A stretch of 64,000 bases of DNA from Paraburkholderia dinghuensis. Lineage in GTDB: Bacteria > Pseudomonadota > Gammaproteobacteria > Burkholderiales > Burkholderiaceae. The stretch's first letter is position 1. Every line of letters starts with the position of its first letter. Location of the stretch: NCBI RefSeq assembly GCF_003837865.1, contig NZ_RQIS01000006.1, positions 125,657 to 189,656 on the forward strand, given 5' to 3'. This document shows positions 44,196-53,677 of the stretch, piece by piece. The position numbers and the translations under genes were made by a program. The notes under the pieces are model-generated. The model did no database searches, was not told where the DNA came from, and was given only the letters and a program-made list of their open reading frames with translations.

Positions 44196-45730
44196 GGGGA
44201 CGCACCTTGCGGGCGGGCGGCAGCGCTGGATGGAGCGCTCGCATCGTCGAGCAGGTCACCCCAGTCGGTGCGTTGCCGCATCTGCTTGCGTGTCGCGTCG
44301 TCGACTAGCGACTGCTCCGTGTACCAGCCGCCCCCGAGTGACTTGTAAAGGGCGACCAGACTGCCTACGGCGTTGCTGCGGTTGACGATGTAGGCGTCCT
44401 GCTGGGTGAACAGGGCGCGCTGGGCATCGAGCACACGCTGGAAGTCCGAATACCCTTCGCGGTAGATCGTATTGGCGAGCGTGAGGGAGCGCCGCGCGGC
44501 CGCTTGAGCGTCGTTCAGAATGGTTTCGCGCTGCAACGCGGCGATCAGCGCAGTGGCGGCGTCATCGGCCTCGCGAGCCGCCTCGCGCACGGTGTTCTGG
44601 TAAGCGACCGTCAACTGTTGCAGCCGGGCGTCCTGCACGCGCACGTTGTTCGTGATCCTGCCGTGATCGAGCACGTTCCAGGTCACGCTAGGGCCGATTG
44701 CAATGCCCAGCGTGTTCGGTGAACCCGCGAGTGAACTCGCGCTCCAGGAAAGCGAACCCAGCAACGACACGGACGGATAAAAATCGGCCTTCGCCACGCC
44801 GATGAGTGCCGACTGCGCGGCCATTTGATACTCGGCGGCGCGAACGTCGGGACGCCGCAATAGCAGATCGGCTGGCACGTTCTGCAGCACGGCGCGGTCC
44901 ACCAACGGGACGACGCCTTCTTTGCCGGGCTGCACGTCGAGTTCCGGCAGCGGGCCGGGCGGCTGGCCCGTCAGCACGGACAGCCCGTGGCGCGAAAGTT
45001 CGATCTGGCTCTCGAGATCGGGGATGCTGCTGAGCGTTCCGAGGTACTGCGTTTTCGCCTGCTGAAGGTCCAGTTCATCGGTCTCGCCGCTCTTGAACAG
45101 TTTTTCCGTGATCTCGTAGCTGCGCTTTTGCAGCTGTGCGTTTTCGCGCGCGATACGCAGCCTGGCCTCTGCCGTGCGCAGCGCGAAATACGTATCGGCG
45201 ATCTGCGCGTGCAACAGAACAAGCGTGGCATCGCGGTTGGCTTGCGCGGCGAAGAATGCGGCATCGGCGGACTCGATGGCGCGGGCGAAACGCCCCCAGA
45301 AGTCGAGTTCCCAGCCGACGCTGAAACCCGCGCCATACTGCAGGTAGGCCCCCGAACGCGGGTCGAATCCATCGGAGCGCTTGCGGGCCGAGGCGAGCAC
45401 GTCGGCGTTGACCTGCTGCACCTGCGGGTAGCGCCCGGCGAGCGCGATACCGAGCTGGGCGCGGGCCTCGATAACGCGCAGACCGGCAATCTTCAGGTCG
45501 CCGTTGTTGGCATCGGCAACGGCAATCAGATGTTCGAGATTCTGGTCGCCGAATATCAGCCACCATTGGCGGAGATCAGGCTCTGCTGTCTGCTGCGTGA
45601 CCTGATTGATCGATGCGCTGCTCCAGTGTTCGCTCCACGCTTCGTGCTGTGGCTGAAAGTCCGGTCCCACACGCATGCACCCGCTCAGGCAACCTGCGCC
45701 GAGCAGCATCGCCGTCGTGAATGGGCGCAT
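44192..45730 (-). CDS. Outer-membrane efflux lipoprotein (NodT family), second system
   Basis: The product is about 512 residues starting at ATG 45730; a GTG at 45742 is possible. The lipobox is CLSGC at about 14-18. Two OEP domains follow, with LIAVADANNGDLKIAGLRVIEARAQLG and LLRRPDVRAAEYQMAAQSALIGVAKADFYPSVSLLG. It supplies the outer-membrane duct for the HlyD/DUF2955 exporter, and shares fold but only moderate similarity with the factor at 39994. It lies 30 nt after the PerM gene in the same operon. Confidence 0.92.
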   Translation of the reverse strand: MRPFTTAMLLGAGCLSGCMRVGPDFQPQHEAWSEHWSSASINQVTQQTAEPDLRQWWLIFGDQNLEHLIAVADANNGDLKIAGLRVIEARAQLGIALAGRYPQVQQVNADVLASARKRSDGFDPRSGAYLQYGAGFSVGWELDFWGRFARAIESADAAFFAAQANRDATLVLLHAQIADTYFALRTAEARLRIARENAQLQKRSYEITEKLFKSGETDELDLQQAKTQYLGTLSSIPDLESQIELSRHGLSVLTGQPPGPLPELDVQPGKEGVVPLVDRAVLQNVPADLLLRRPDVRAAEYQMAAQSALIGVAKADFYPSVSLLGSLSWSASSLAGSPNTLGIAIGPSVTWNVLDHGRITNNVRVQDARLQQLTVAYQNTVREAAREADDAATALIAALQRETILNDAQAAARRSLTLANTIYREGYSDFQRVLDAQRALFTQQDAYIVNRSNAVGSLVALYKSLGGGWYTEQSLVDDATRKQMRQRTDWGDLLDDASAPSSAAARPQGASP

Positions 45731-45760
45731 GGCAGGCAACACGGCTCCGCACCTGCAGCT

Positions 45761-46870
45761 TCAAGGCTGCTTCTGTTCCTGAACCTGGTCGGACTGAAGC
45801 TTTGGCGGGTCTTTCACCCATCGCCAGAAGAGCTGGTAACCGACCGACAGCATCACGGGACCGATGAACAGACCAATGACACCACCCGTCACCATGCCTC
45901 CGAGCGCACCGATCAGCACAACGGGCATTGGCACCGCCACGCCACGCCCCAGCAGCAATGGCTTGAGCACGTTGTCCGCGAGACCCGCGATGAATACATA
46001 GATGGAGAAGATGATCGTCGCCGTGCTCACGCCCTCGGTAACGATCACGAAGATGATGACGGGTACGGTAATCAGCGTAGCGGGCAGTTGCATGATGCCG
46101 ATGAGCAGGACGGCGAGGGCAAGCAGGCCTGCACCGGGAATGCCCATGATGATGAACGCGACGCCGATCAACAGCATCTGGATGAACGCGATACCGACGA
46201 CGCCCTGGGCCACGGCGCGAATGGTGGCCGTGCACAGATCGGTGATCTGGTTGCCGTTCTCCGTGCCGAAGATGCGCGAGGCGATCTGCACAGCGCTGCC
46301 GTGCCCCTTCTCGCCGAACGCCATCAGAATGCCCGCGACGATCAAGGCGGCGAAGAATACGAGCAGTCCGGCGCCCAGACCGGTGACCGTTCCCAGCAGA
46401 GCGCGACCCACGTCCTTGAGTTGCGGCGCGAACTTCTGCGCAAAGCTGACGAGGTCCGTCGAGGCCTGGAGCCAGCCGTCATACACACGTTTGCCAACCA
46501 GCGGCCAGTTCGCAACCGATTCGGCGGGCGGTGGAATCTGAAAGCTGCCGCTCTTGACGACGGCCATCCCGTTCTCCAGCGAGTCGGCGAGCGCAACGCC
46601 CAGCATATAGGTCGGCCCGAGAACGACAACGAAGGCGACGAGCACGATCAGCGTGGCAGTCAGACCGTCCTTGTTGCCGAGCGTTCGGCGAAGCATGACC
46701 TGAAGCGGATAGAGCGTGATAGCGAGAATCAGCGCCCACACCATCAGGTTAAGGAACGGAACGAAAATCCGGTAACAAAAGACAGCCAGCACAGCAACGA
46801 GCCCGGCGCGAATCAGGACATCGAGTAATCCTCTGGACAAAACCCGTTGTTCGTTCGGTGTTAGCAGCAT
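45761..46870 (-). CDS. AI-2E/PerM family membrane protein
   Basis: This 369-residue protein has about eight transmembrane helices and the PerM/TqsA family layout. An N-terminal pair (LIRAGLVAVLAVFCYRIFVPFLNLMVWALILAITLYPLQ) is followed by a periplasmic helical region (about 95-160). A C-terminal block reads PGAGLLALAVLLIGIMQLPATLITVP and IYVFIAGLADNVLKPLLLGRGV. Members export autoinducer-2 or act as Na+/H+ antiporters; the role here is open. The ATG follows AGGAG. It heads the five-gene minus-strand operon, with a palindromic site 258 bp upstream. Confidence 0.87.
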   Translation of the reverse strand: MLLTPNEQRVLSRGLLDVLIRAGLVAVLAVFCYRIFVPFLNLMVWALILAITLYPLQVMLRRTLGNKDGLTATLIVLVAFVVVLGPTYMLGVALADSLENGMAVVKSGSFQIPPPAESVANWPLVGKRVYDGWLQASTDLVSFAQKFAPQLKDVGRALLGTVTGLGAGLLVFFAALIVAGILMAFGEKGHGSAVQIASRIFGTENGNQITDLCTATIRAVAQGVVGIAFIQMLLIGVAFIIMGIPGAGLLALAVLLIGIMQLPATLITVPVIIFVIVTEGVSTATIIFSIYVFIAGLADNVLKPLLLGRGVAVPMPVVLIGALGGMVTGGVIGLFIGPVMLSVGYQLFWRWVKDPPKLQSDQVQEQKQP

Positions 46871-47127
46871 GAGTTTTTCTCCTGCCAGGTCGTCTCGAGA
46901 ATCGTCAGTGACACAAAAATGCAGCGATGGTGCCCCTGAACGGTGCCGTTCGTGCCATGGTTAGCCTTGCCTGTTCCGTTAGCGGCCTTTACAGACATGT
47001 GCTGCCGGGCAAATGCGGCACGCCCGATCGTGGCCACAGCGGCCGTTGCGAGGAACTGATGTGGGGATTGTTGCCTTGCTCTAGAGACAGCGATTCTTCA
47101 CTATCGGATTGGGTCCGGATAGCGTCA

Positions 47128-47145
47128 ATTGGACTTTGGTCTCAT
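47128..47145 (-). promoter_or_regulatory. DosR-box-like palindrome, site 6
   Basis: Minus strand: ATGAGACCAAAGTCCAAT. The core AGACC-AA-AGTCC keeps dyad symmetry. It sits between the PerM operon, 258 bp downstream on this strand, and the 3' end of the barrel-protein gene, so only the PerM operon can be its target. Confidence 0.6.
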
Positions 47146-47169
47146 ATCGTTGCGCGCGTCACGCGCGAA

Positions 47170-48150
47170 TCAAAAGCTGATCGCAAACCCGAACGACACG
47201 CCGTGCACATTGTGTCCGAACACGTATCGCACCATCGCCCGTGTGCGGGTGATGATGATGGGGTAGCGGCTGCTGTCGAGTTCGAGGCCCACGCCTAGCG
47301 ACGTGAGGTCATTGAATCCCAGCACCCCCGCGCTGTCGCCAAAGTAGTGGGAGTAGGCGGCTTCGAGAACATAGCGGATCGGCCGGTCGAGCGCGTGCCA
47401 GCCGGTAGGCGCGCGCCAGCGTGTCCACAGGCTGATTTGTTGCGCCGTGGCCGAACCCTGAACTGCCTCCGACGAGCTTCCAAAGCTGCGCAGGTAGATA
47501 TCGGTCGCGCGCAGTTCAGCGTCGATTTCATAGTTCTCGCGGTAGTGCTCGTAATCGAGCATCAGCGAGCCGCCATAGCCATACGCGTTCAGCACGCCAT
47601 TCTCGAGAAACTGGAGGTTGCTGTCGGTGACGTGATTGAAGAGCGTCTGTCCCACCCGCAGATCGCTGGCGACACGCCCAATCGTGCCGTTCAGGATCGG
47701 GCGGAACGCGAGTTCGTCCGTGATCCGGAAATCCCAGCCGATGCCGACCGTACTGCTGACGGTATTCCATCGGGTCGGTACCGATCGCTGCTGGGCGCCA
47801 TCCGTCGCAATGAAAACCGGATCGTAACGGCTATAGGCAATCGTGCCTTCCAGATACAACGGAAAGGTCCTGCTGAGCGTGAAGCCGCCGCCCAACTGTG
47901 ACTGACCGAAGCCCGGATTCCCGCTGAGGCTGTTATTGACCGACAGGTTACTGGTCGTGACGTCAGGGACGGTCGTGTAGGTCATGATGGCGAGCACGGC
48001 GTCGGCGTGCTGCTTCACATTGCCGCCAATGACGGTGTTGGGCGACAACAGGCCAGGCACGACCTGAGCATTCGACTGGCAAGGTAGCAGGACCGCGAGA
48101 AAGCAGGCACATATCCATACCCGTGCTGATTTATCCGATCTACCACGCAT
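47170..48150 (-). CDS. Outer-membrane beta-barrel protein, autotransporter-barrel-like
   Basis: The ATG at 48150 follows AAGGAG at 8 nt. The 326-residue protein has a signal peptide ending QSNAQ (about 29). It continues as alternating amphipathic strands and ends in a terminal Phe (GVSFGFAISF), as expected for an outer-membrane barrel recognised by BamA. Aromatic girdle motifs such as LEGTIAYSRYDP and VLEAAYSHYFGDSAG are present. The whole resembles solitary autotransporter-like barrel domains, without any passenger. Function is unknown. It is transcribed separately from the PerM operon. Confidence 0.78.
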   Translation of the reverse strand: MRGRSDKSARVWICACFLAVLLPCQSNAQVVPGLLSPNTVIGGNVKQHADAVLAIMTYTTVPDVTTSNLSVNNSLSGNPGFGQSQLGGGFTLSRTFPLYLEGTIAYSRYDPVFIATDGAQQRSVPTRWNTVSSTVGIGWDFRITDELAFRPILNGTIGRVASDLRVGQTLFNHVTDSNLQFLENGVLNAYGYGGSLMLDYEHYRENYEIDAELRATDIYLRSFGSSSEAVQGSATAQQISLWTRWRAPTGWHALDRPIRYVLEAAYSHYFGDSAGVLGFNDLTSLGVGLELDSSRYPIIITRTRAMVRYVFGHNVHGVSFGFAISF

Positions 48151-48225
48151 GAAGCACTCCTTTTGTTGGAGCATCGTTCATTCCCGGTTGTAGTCGGCCA
48201 ACTGGAAAACGCCAGGGTGCAGCGA

Positions 48226-48483
48226 TCAATATTTGATGTCACGTGCCGTCTGACGACCCTGCTGCTTGGTTTGTCGCTTGTCCTGCCGGCATTGCGAGTT
48301 GCTGGTCTGGTTAGCGGCGCGGCATTCCTGTTTGGTGTTACGCGAGCCCTGACGCGTTTCCTGGCGGACGTCGCGGCCTGCGCGACGTTGTTGCGCCTGT
48401 TCAGTGGCCGTTGCATCGCCGAACGACGCTGCCAGAAGCAGCGCCGCGATCGTAACGATGAGCCCACGGGTGCGTGCAGCCAT
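48226..48483 (-). CDS. Small exported Gln/Arg-rich protein
   Basis: The start at 48483 has GGGAGA 8 nt before it; the long open frame further upstream is not used. The 85-residue product has a signal peptide (about 1-27, ending DATATE). The mature part is very basic and polar, with RQ/KQ pairs (QQRRAGRDVRQETRQGSRNT and onward) and two Cys. No family is recognised. It is the upstream minus-strand neighbour of the barrel-protein gene, 75 bp away. Confidence 0.65.
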   Translation of the reverse strand: MAARTRGLIVTIAALLLAASFGDATATEQAQQRRAGRDVRQETRQGSRNTKQECRAANQTSNSQCRQDKRQTKQQGRQTARDIKY

Positions 48484-49046
48484 GATGCGATCTCCCATCA
48501 AAGTGCGAGTCTGAAGAGGTCGAAGTCCAAACGTCGTGCGTTCGCTCGCTGATACCGCATACGACGTCGCGAGTATGTTAGCGCTGGAGAAACTGTGGCA
48601 TCGACCTGTTCGGCGTTGAAGCACTGGAAAACGAGCGTGCGTGCGCTTCGCCAACAAGATATTGGTTCCCGACATCGCGTTGAAGTCCGTCCGCTCGCCG
48701 GTTCCTCAGCGTGTGCCGGCACCACATAACCGTATCCCACCTCGATCGCACCTTGAAAATACGACTTTGGTCTCATTGTGCGGTTGCACAATGGCCGACA
48801 TACTCCGCCTGACCGAAGCGCTAATAGCAGCGCGAAGTCGGGACGCTCCGACCGGACATGTGTTCGACACATGTTGGGACGAGAATCGGCTCGGCAAACT
48901 GGCCGCCGGTACCCCGACACACAGGACAGCGATCACGCCCCCCGCGGTTCGTACGCCCATGCCCACACGAATCGCCGTCGCCGGGTTGCAGCTGCAACCG
49001 CTATCACGTCCTGGTCGCCCATCATTCTGATTACGAGGCTGACTCT
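48484..49046. other. Divergent regulatory interval
   Basis: 563 bp between the small basic protein (minus) and the DUF3141 gene (plus). It contains palindrome site 7 near its middle. No convincing coding frame is present; the open frames here are low-complexity shadows without ribosome binding sites. Confidence 0.45.
48759..48776 (+). promoter_or_regulatory. DosR-box-like palindrome, site 7
   Basis: ATACGACTTTGGTCTCAT. Outer AT pairs are intact and each half-site has one change. It lies 271 bp before the DUF3141-pta-ackA-fabI cluster and 276 bp before the small basic protein gene on the other strand. A CATACT hexamer follows at 48799. Confidence 0.6.
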
Positions 49047-51395
49047 ATGGACGCAGCAACTCAGCTTGCACGCAGCCAGGAAATCGGTGAAAAAATCTCG
49101 CTCGTCCTCAGCAAACGGACGAGAGGTGCGCAGGAGCACTTCAGGGAACGCGTGACCAAGGCGCTGAATGGCAATGGCGAGGGCGCGACTGGCGCCGCGG
49201 CGCTGCCTGCGATGATGGCATCGTTCACGCCGTGGAACGCATGGAGCTACGCGCTCGACGCGGCGCAACGCACGCTGCTCTTCTGGGACACGCTGCATGC
49301 GCGCGGCAACGAATTCGTCGAACGCACCGCTCAAGGGCTTAAGCCGGTGCTTCACTTCGACTACGAGACGGTGCTCGACGGCCGCACGTTCGAGCGGCCG
49401 GTCAATTACGCGCTCCTCAAGATCAGGCCGCCCGAAGGCGTGAGCGTTGATCCGAAAAAGCGTCCGGTCATGATCATCGACCCGCGAGCCGGACACGGCC
49501 CCGGCATCGGCGGCTTCAAGGACGACTCGCAGGTAGGCGTTGCGCTTCGCGCCGGACACCCGGTCTATTTTGTGGTGTTCTTCCAGAATCCCGAACCGGG
49601 CCAGACGCTGCCGGACGTCTGCGCGGCCGAGCAGATTTTCGTCAAGAAGGTCCGCTCGCTGCATCCGGACAGCCCGAAGCCGGCCATCGTCGGCAACTGC
49701 CAGGGCGGCTGGGCCGCGATGATGCTGGGGACGTCGGATCCCGACGACACCGGCCCGATCGTCATCAACGGCGCGCCGATGTCGTACTGGAGCGGCGCGT
49801 GGAGCGAGGGTGAAGGTGACAACCCGATGCGCTACGTCGGCGGCATTCTGGGCGGCACGTGGCTCTCTTCGTTCGCCTCCGATCTCGGTAACGGCAAGTT
49901 CGACGGCGCGCACCTTGTCCAGAACTTCGAGTACCTGAACCCGGCCAATACGTACTGGGACAAGTACCACCACCTCTACGCGAACATCGACACCGAGCCG
50001 CCGCGTTTCCTGGAGTTCGAGCGCTGGTGGGGCGGGTACTACCTGATGAATCGCGAAGAGATCGAGTGGATCACGCGCAACCTGTTCGTCGGCAACAAGC
50101 TGTGGACAGGCGAGGTCAAGGGGCCCGACGGCAAGGGCTTCGATCTGCGCGAACTGCGCTCGCCGATCATCCTGTTCGCCTCGCTCGGCGACAACATCAC
50201 TCCCCCGCAACAGGCATTCAACTGGGTCGCGGATATCTACGGAAGCACTGAAGAGATCAAGGCGCGCGGGCAGGTGATCGTCGGCCTCACGCACCAGGAC
50301 GTTGGCCACCTTGGCATATTCGTGTCCGGCAGGGTAGCGAAGAAGGAGCACAAGCAGATCATCTCCGTGCTGGATCACATCGAGAGCCTGCCCGCCGGGC
50401 TCTACGGCATGGAAATCACCGAGCAGAAGGACGCACAGGGCACGCCCATCTACGACGTCGAGTTCCGCGAGTACCGGCTCGAGGAAGTCGCGGAGCGCTT
50501 CAACCGTTTCAAGCGCGAGGACGAGAAACCGTTCCAGGCGGTCGAGGAGATCTCCGAATTTAATCAGCATGCCTATGAATTACTGGCGCAGCCAGTCGTC
50601 CAGGCGACATCGAACGAAACGACGGCGAGTCTCCTGCGGGAATTTCATCCGCTGCGTTTCGAGCGCTGGAGTGTGTCGGACCTCAACCCGTGGCTCGCGT
50701 GGCTGCCGGGAGCGGCCGATGCAACGCGCGCGCACCGCCAGGCCGTCGACAAAGACAACCCATGGCTCAAGATCGAGCAGATGGGCTCCGAGATCGTGAG
50801 CGCATCGCTTGACTACTACCGCGCGATGCGCGACGCGACTACGGAATCGACCTTCTTTGGCATCTACGCGAACATGTTCTCGATGTATCTCGCGGACCGT
50901 CAATCTGGGCAAAAACGCGCGACACATCAACCGGTGGGCGACGTGCGCGATCAGCCGTTCGTGAAGGAGGCGCTAGCATCGATCGGCGAAGGCGGCTATA
51001 TCGAAGCGATTGCGCGTTCGGCCGCGCTGCTTGCGCGCAAGGGTGAGCCGCTGCCGATCGCGCGCCTCGCGATGCGCGGCGAACTGGCGAAGGCTTACTC
51101 GGAGTATCTGCCGACCTCACTGCCCGCCGACCAGTGGCGCCGCGTTCGGGGCGAGCAGGAACTCATCGCGAGCTTCGAGCCGGACCAGGCCATCGACACG
51201 CTTCCGCTGCTTCTCGCCGAGCGCGTCGACCGCGAGCGGCTGCTCGCGCTGCTCGACAAACTGCTTGCCGACGAGCGAGTGCAAAGTGCGAAGCCAACGC
51301 CCGGGCAACTGGCGACGCTCGAACGCATTCGTGGCGTGCTCGCAGCGGAACCTGCACCTGCGCGCGGCGCTGTCGCGGCGCGAACGGGCTCGTAG
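49047..51395 (+). CDS. DUF3141 protein, PHA-synthase-like alpha/beta hydrolase fold
   Basis: This 782-residue protein starts at ATG 49047. A helical N-terminus is followed by an alpha/beta hydrolase core related to PHA synthases and DUF3141. The nucleophile elbow is GNCQGGW with C218, the Cys version of the lipase box seen in PhaC. A probable Asp lies in LFASLGDNITPP and a probable His in TLTHQDVGHLGIF-like VGLTHQDVGHLGIF. The C-terminal 250 residues are helical and specific to the family. It may act on hydroxyacyl-CoA or another thioester. It heads a cluster with phosphotransacylase, acetate kinase and FabI. Confidence 0.85.
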   Translation: MDAATQLARSQEIGEKISLVLSKRTRGAQEHFRERVTKALNGNGEGATGAAALPAMMASFTPWNAWSYALDAAQRTLLFWDTLHARGNEFVERTAQGLKPVLHFDYETVLDGRTFERPVNYALLKIRPPEGVSVDPKKRPVMIIDPRAGHGPGIGGFKDDSQVGVALRAGHPVYFVVFFQNPEPGQTLPDVCAAEQIFVKKVRSLHPDSPKPAIVGNCQGGWAAMMLGTSDPDDTGPIVINGAPMSYWSGAWSEGEGDNPMRYVGGILGGTWLSSFASDLGNGKFDGAHLVQNFEYLNPANTYWDKYHHLYANIDTEPPRFLEFERWWGGYYLMNREEIEWITRNLFVGNKLWTGEVKGPDGKGFDLRELRSPIILFASLGDNITPPQQAFNWVADIYGSTEEIKARGQVIVGLTHQDVGHLGIFVSGRVAKKEHKQIISVLDHIESLPAGLYGMEITEQKDAQGTPIYDVEFREYRLEEVAERFNRFKREDEKPFQAVEEISEFNQHAYELLAQPVVQATSNETTASLLREFHPLRFERWSVSDLNPWLAWLPGAADATRAHRQAVDKDNPWLKIEQMGSEIVSASLDYYRAMRDATTESTFFGIYANMFSMYLADRQSGQKRATHQPVGDVRDQPFVKEALASIGEGGYIEAIARSAALLARKGEPLPIARLAMRGELAKAYSEYLPTSLPADQWRRVRGEQELIASFEPDQAIDTLPLLLAERVDRERLLALLDKLLADERVQSAKPTPGQLATLERIRGVLAAEPAPARGAVAARTGS

Positions 51396-51433
51396 TCGCT
51401 CACACCTTTCCTGCGCATCAAAGGGAGATGCTG

Positions 51434-52372
51434 ATGGAAGCGAAGCACGCGAAGTATCAGCGGCTGATCGAGACCAGCCGGGCATTACCGCCGCTGCGCA
51501 CTGCTGTTGTTCACCCGTGCGACCAGAGTTCGCTGCAGGGTGCTGTCGAGGCCGCGCAGATGGGGCTGATCGCCCCGATCCTGGTCGGCCCGAAGGAGCG
51601 TATAGAAGCCGTGGCGGCGCAGCACGGGATCGCAATCGCCGGCTATCCGGTCGTCGATGCGCCGTTCAGCGAGGAGTCCGCGGCGAAAGCCGTGCAGATC
51701 GTGCGCGAGGGCGCGGCCGAGGCCTTGATGAAAGGCAGCCTCCACACCGACGAACTGATGGGCGCGGTGGTGAAGCGCGACATGGGCCTGCGCACCGCAC
51801 GGCGGCTTTCCCACTGCTTCGTGATGGATGTGCCTGAGCATGACCAGGCGCTCATCATCACCGACGCGGCCATCAATATCGCGCCGACGCTCGAGGAGAA
51901 AGCGGACATCCTGCAAAACGCGATCGATCTCGCCCACGCACTGCAGGTTCCCGAAGTCCGCGTCGCGATCCTCTCGGCGATGGAAACCGTCAACCCGAAG
52001 GTGCCGTCCACGGTGGAGGCTGCCGCGCTGTGCAAGATGGTGGACCGCCACCAGATCACCGGGGCGTTCGTCGACGGGCCGCTCGCGCTCGACAACGCGA
52101 TCGACCTCAAGGCCGCGCAGATCAAGCAGATCGATTCCCCCGTCGCAGGACGGGCCAACGTCCTGCTGGTCCCCGACCTCGAGGCCGGCAACATGCTCGC
52201 AAAGAGCCTGTCTTTTCTCGCCGGAGCCGACGCGGCTGGCATCGTGCTCGGCGCGCGGGTGCCGATCATCCTCACGAGCCGCGCCGACTCCGTCATGACG
52301 CGGCTCGCTTCGTGCGCGGTGGCGGCGCTTGTCGCCCGCGCGCGCCGCGAAAGCAGCAAGGCGATCAGGTGA
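51434..52372 (+). CDS. pta: Phosphate acetyl/butyryltransferase
   Basis: The start ATG 51434 sits 6 nt after GGGAG; the ATG at 51428 is too close. The 312-residue protein is of the short Pta/Ptb type, lacking the long N-terminal region of E. coli Pta. Motifs include LIAPILVGPKERIEA, LMKGSLHTDELMGAVV, ITDAAINIAPTLEEKADI, and the C-terminal GNMLAKSLSFLAGADAAGIVLGARVPIILTSRAD. It would convert acyl-CoA and phosphate to acyl-phosphate plus CoA. The acetate kinase gene follows after 4 nt, giving a complete acyl-CoA to acid plus ATP route. Chain length (acetyl or butyryl) is not certain. Confidence 0.9.
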   Translation: MEAKHAKYQRLIETSRALPPLRTAVVHPCDQSSLQGAVEAAQMGLIAPILVGPKERIEAVAAQHGIAIAGYPVVDAPFSEESAAKAVQIVREGAAEALMKGSLHTDELMGAVVKRDMGLRTARRLSHCFVMDVPEHDQALIITDAAINIAPTLEEKADILQNAIDLAHALQVPEVRVAILSAMETVNPKVPSTVEAAALCKMVDRHQITGAFVDGPLALDNAIDLKAAQIKQIDSPVAGRANVLLVPDLEAGNMLAKSLSFLAGADAAGIVLGARVPIILTSRADSVMTRLASCAVAALVARARRESSKAIR

Positions 52373-52376
52373 TGCA

Positions 52377-53555
52377 ATGGCCGATCTCATCCTGGTTTTG
52401 AACGCCGGCTCGTCGAGCCTCAAGTACTGCGCATACGACGCGCAAAGTACCGCGCTGCTCGTGCACGGACAGATCGAGGGGCTCTATACCGCGCCGCACT
52501 TCACAGCCATAGGCAGTGGCGGAGGCGTTGAGGAGAAGACGTGGGGGGAGGGCATCGAGCTAGGGCATGCCGGCGCGATCGAGTATCTCGGCGAATTCTT
52601 GCGCAGCCACAGCGAGGGGCACGAGCTTGTCGCGGTGGGGCATCGCGTCGTGCATGGCGGGCAGGTGTTCGCACGTCCCACACTCGTCACGCCCGCTGTC
52701 GTGGACGAGCTGGAAAAGCTGGTTCCTCTCGCGCCGCTGCATCAGCCGCACAACCTGAAACCGATTCGCATCCTCGGCGAGCGCAATCCCGGCATCCCGC
52801 AGGTGGCCTGCTTCGATACCGCCTTTCACCGTGCGCAGCCGGAGCTCGCGCAAAGCTATGCGCTGCCGCGCTCCATCACGGAGCGGGGTGTGCGCCGCTA
52901 CGGCTTTCACGGTTTGTCGTACGAATACATTGCTGGCGTCCTGCCGCAGTTCGATCCGCGCGCCGCGGCGGGCCGGACTGTCGTCGCGCACCTCGGTAAT
53001 GGAGCGAGCATGTGCGCGATCGCCGCTGGCAAGAGCGTCGCGAGCACCATGGGTTTCACCGCCGTCGATGGACTCCCGATGGGCACGCGCAGCGGCAATC
53101 TGGACCCGGGCGTGATTCTCTATCTGCTCGACGAGCTAAAAATGGACGCTCGGGAAATCGAGGCACTGATCTATCGACAATCCGGACTCCTGGGTGTCTC
53201 CGGCATATCCAGCGACATGCGCGCGCTGCTCGCGAGCGATGACGCACACGCGCGTTTCGCAATCGACCTCTACACCTACCGGATCGGGCGCGAACTAGGC
53301 TCGCTCGCTGCGGCGATGGAGGGTATCGACGCGCTCGTTTTTACCGCCGGTATCGGCGAGCATGCGCATGCGATACGCGAACGCGTCGTGCGCCACGCCG
53401 GATGGCTTGGCGCCGAGCTCGACCCGGTCGCGAACGAGGCCGGCGGCCCAAAGATCAGCTCTCCCGCCAGCAAGGTATCGGTATGGGTGATCCCGACCAA
53501 TGAGGAACTGATGATTGCGCGCCATACGCGCGAAGCGATCTCGCCAACGCGCTGA
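52377..53555 (+). CDS. ackA: Acetate/propionate family kinase
   Basis: The ATG at 52377 is 4 nt after the pta stop. The 392-residue ASKHA-fold kinase has the N-terminal LNAGSSSLKY (8-17), substrate/Arg motif VAVGHRVVHGG, PLAPLHQPHNL, the GFHGLSYEYI loop, and VAHLGNGASMCAI. The C-terminal nucleotide site contains LVFTAGIGEHAHAIRERV and PTNEELMIARHT. It makes ATP from acyl phosphate. Together with pta it supports substrate-level phosphorylation when respiration is limited, consistent with the low-oxygen theme of this block. Confidence 0.93.
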   Translation: MADLILVLNAGSSSLKYCAYDAQSTALLVHGQIEGLYTAPHFTAIGSGGGVEEKTWGEGIELGHAGAIEYLGEFLRSHSEGHELVAVGHRVVHGGQVFARPTLVTPAVVDELEKLVPLAPLHQPHNLKPIRILGERNPGIPQVACFDTAFHRAQPELAQSYALPRSITERGVRRYGFHGLSYEYIAGVLPQFDPRAAAGRTVVAHLGNGASMCAIAAGKSVASTMGFTAVDGLPMGTRSGNLDPGVILYLLDELKMDAREIEALIYRQSGLLGVSGISSDMRALLASDDAHARFAIDLYTYRIGRELGSLAAAMEGIDALVFTAGIGEHAHAIRERVVRHAGWLGAELDPVANEAGGPKISSPASKVSVWVIPTNEELMIARHTREAISPTR

Positions 53556-53557
53556 CT

Positions 53558-53665
53558 GTGCGCAATATCAACGCGGTTATCGTGATGGCGGGAAAGCTGG
53601 CGATAGACGCTACCGAAGCGCAACTGGACATTCCCGACACCGTGCCGGAATTGAATCTGGATTGA
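53558..53665 (+). CDS. Possible 35-codon frame between ackA and fabI
   Basis: A GTG-started frame directly after ackA encodes NINAVIVMAGKLAIDATEAQ, then a short acidic tail and a stop. The composition looks protein-like but no family or ribosome binding site is evident. It may be a small peptide gene or leftover of a deleted gene. Confidence 0.2.
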   Translation: MRNINAVIVMAGKLAIDATEAQLDIPDTVPELNLD

Positions 53666-53677
53666 GAGAGTGAAACC

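Noticed and set aside
44987..46828. Plus-strand frame of over 600 codons opposite the efflux operon
   Set aside because: Charged, low-complexity shadow of two well-recognised minus-strand genes.
47103..47120. ATCGGATTGGGTCCGGAT next to palindrome site 6, looking like a ninth copy
   Set aside because: It has outer AT pairs and a GGTCC, but the right half is shifted by one base and the left half is GGATT, so dyad symmetry is lost.
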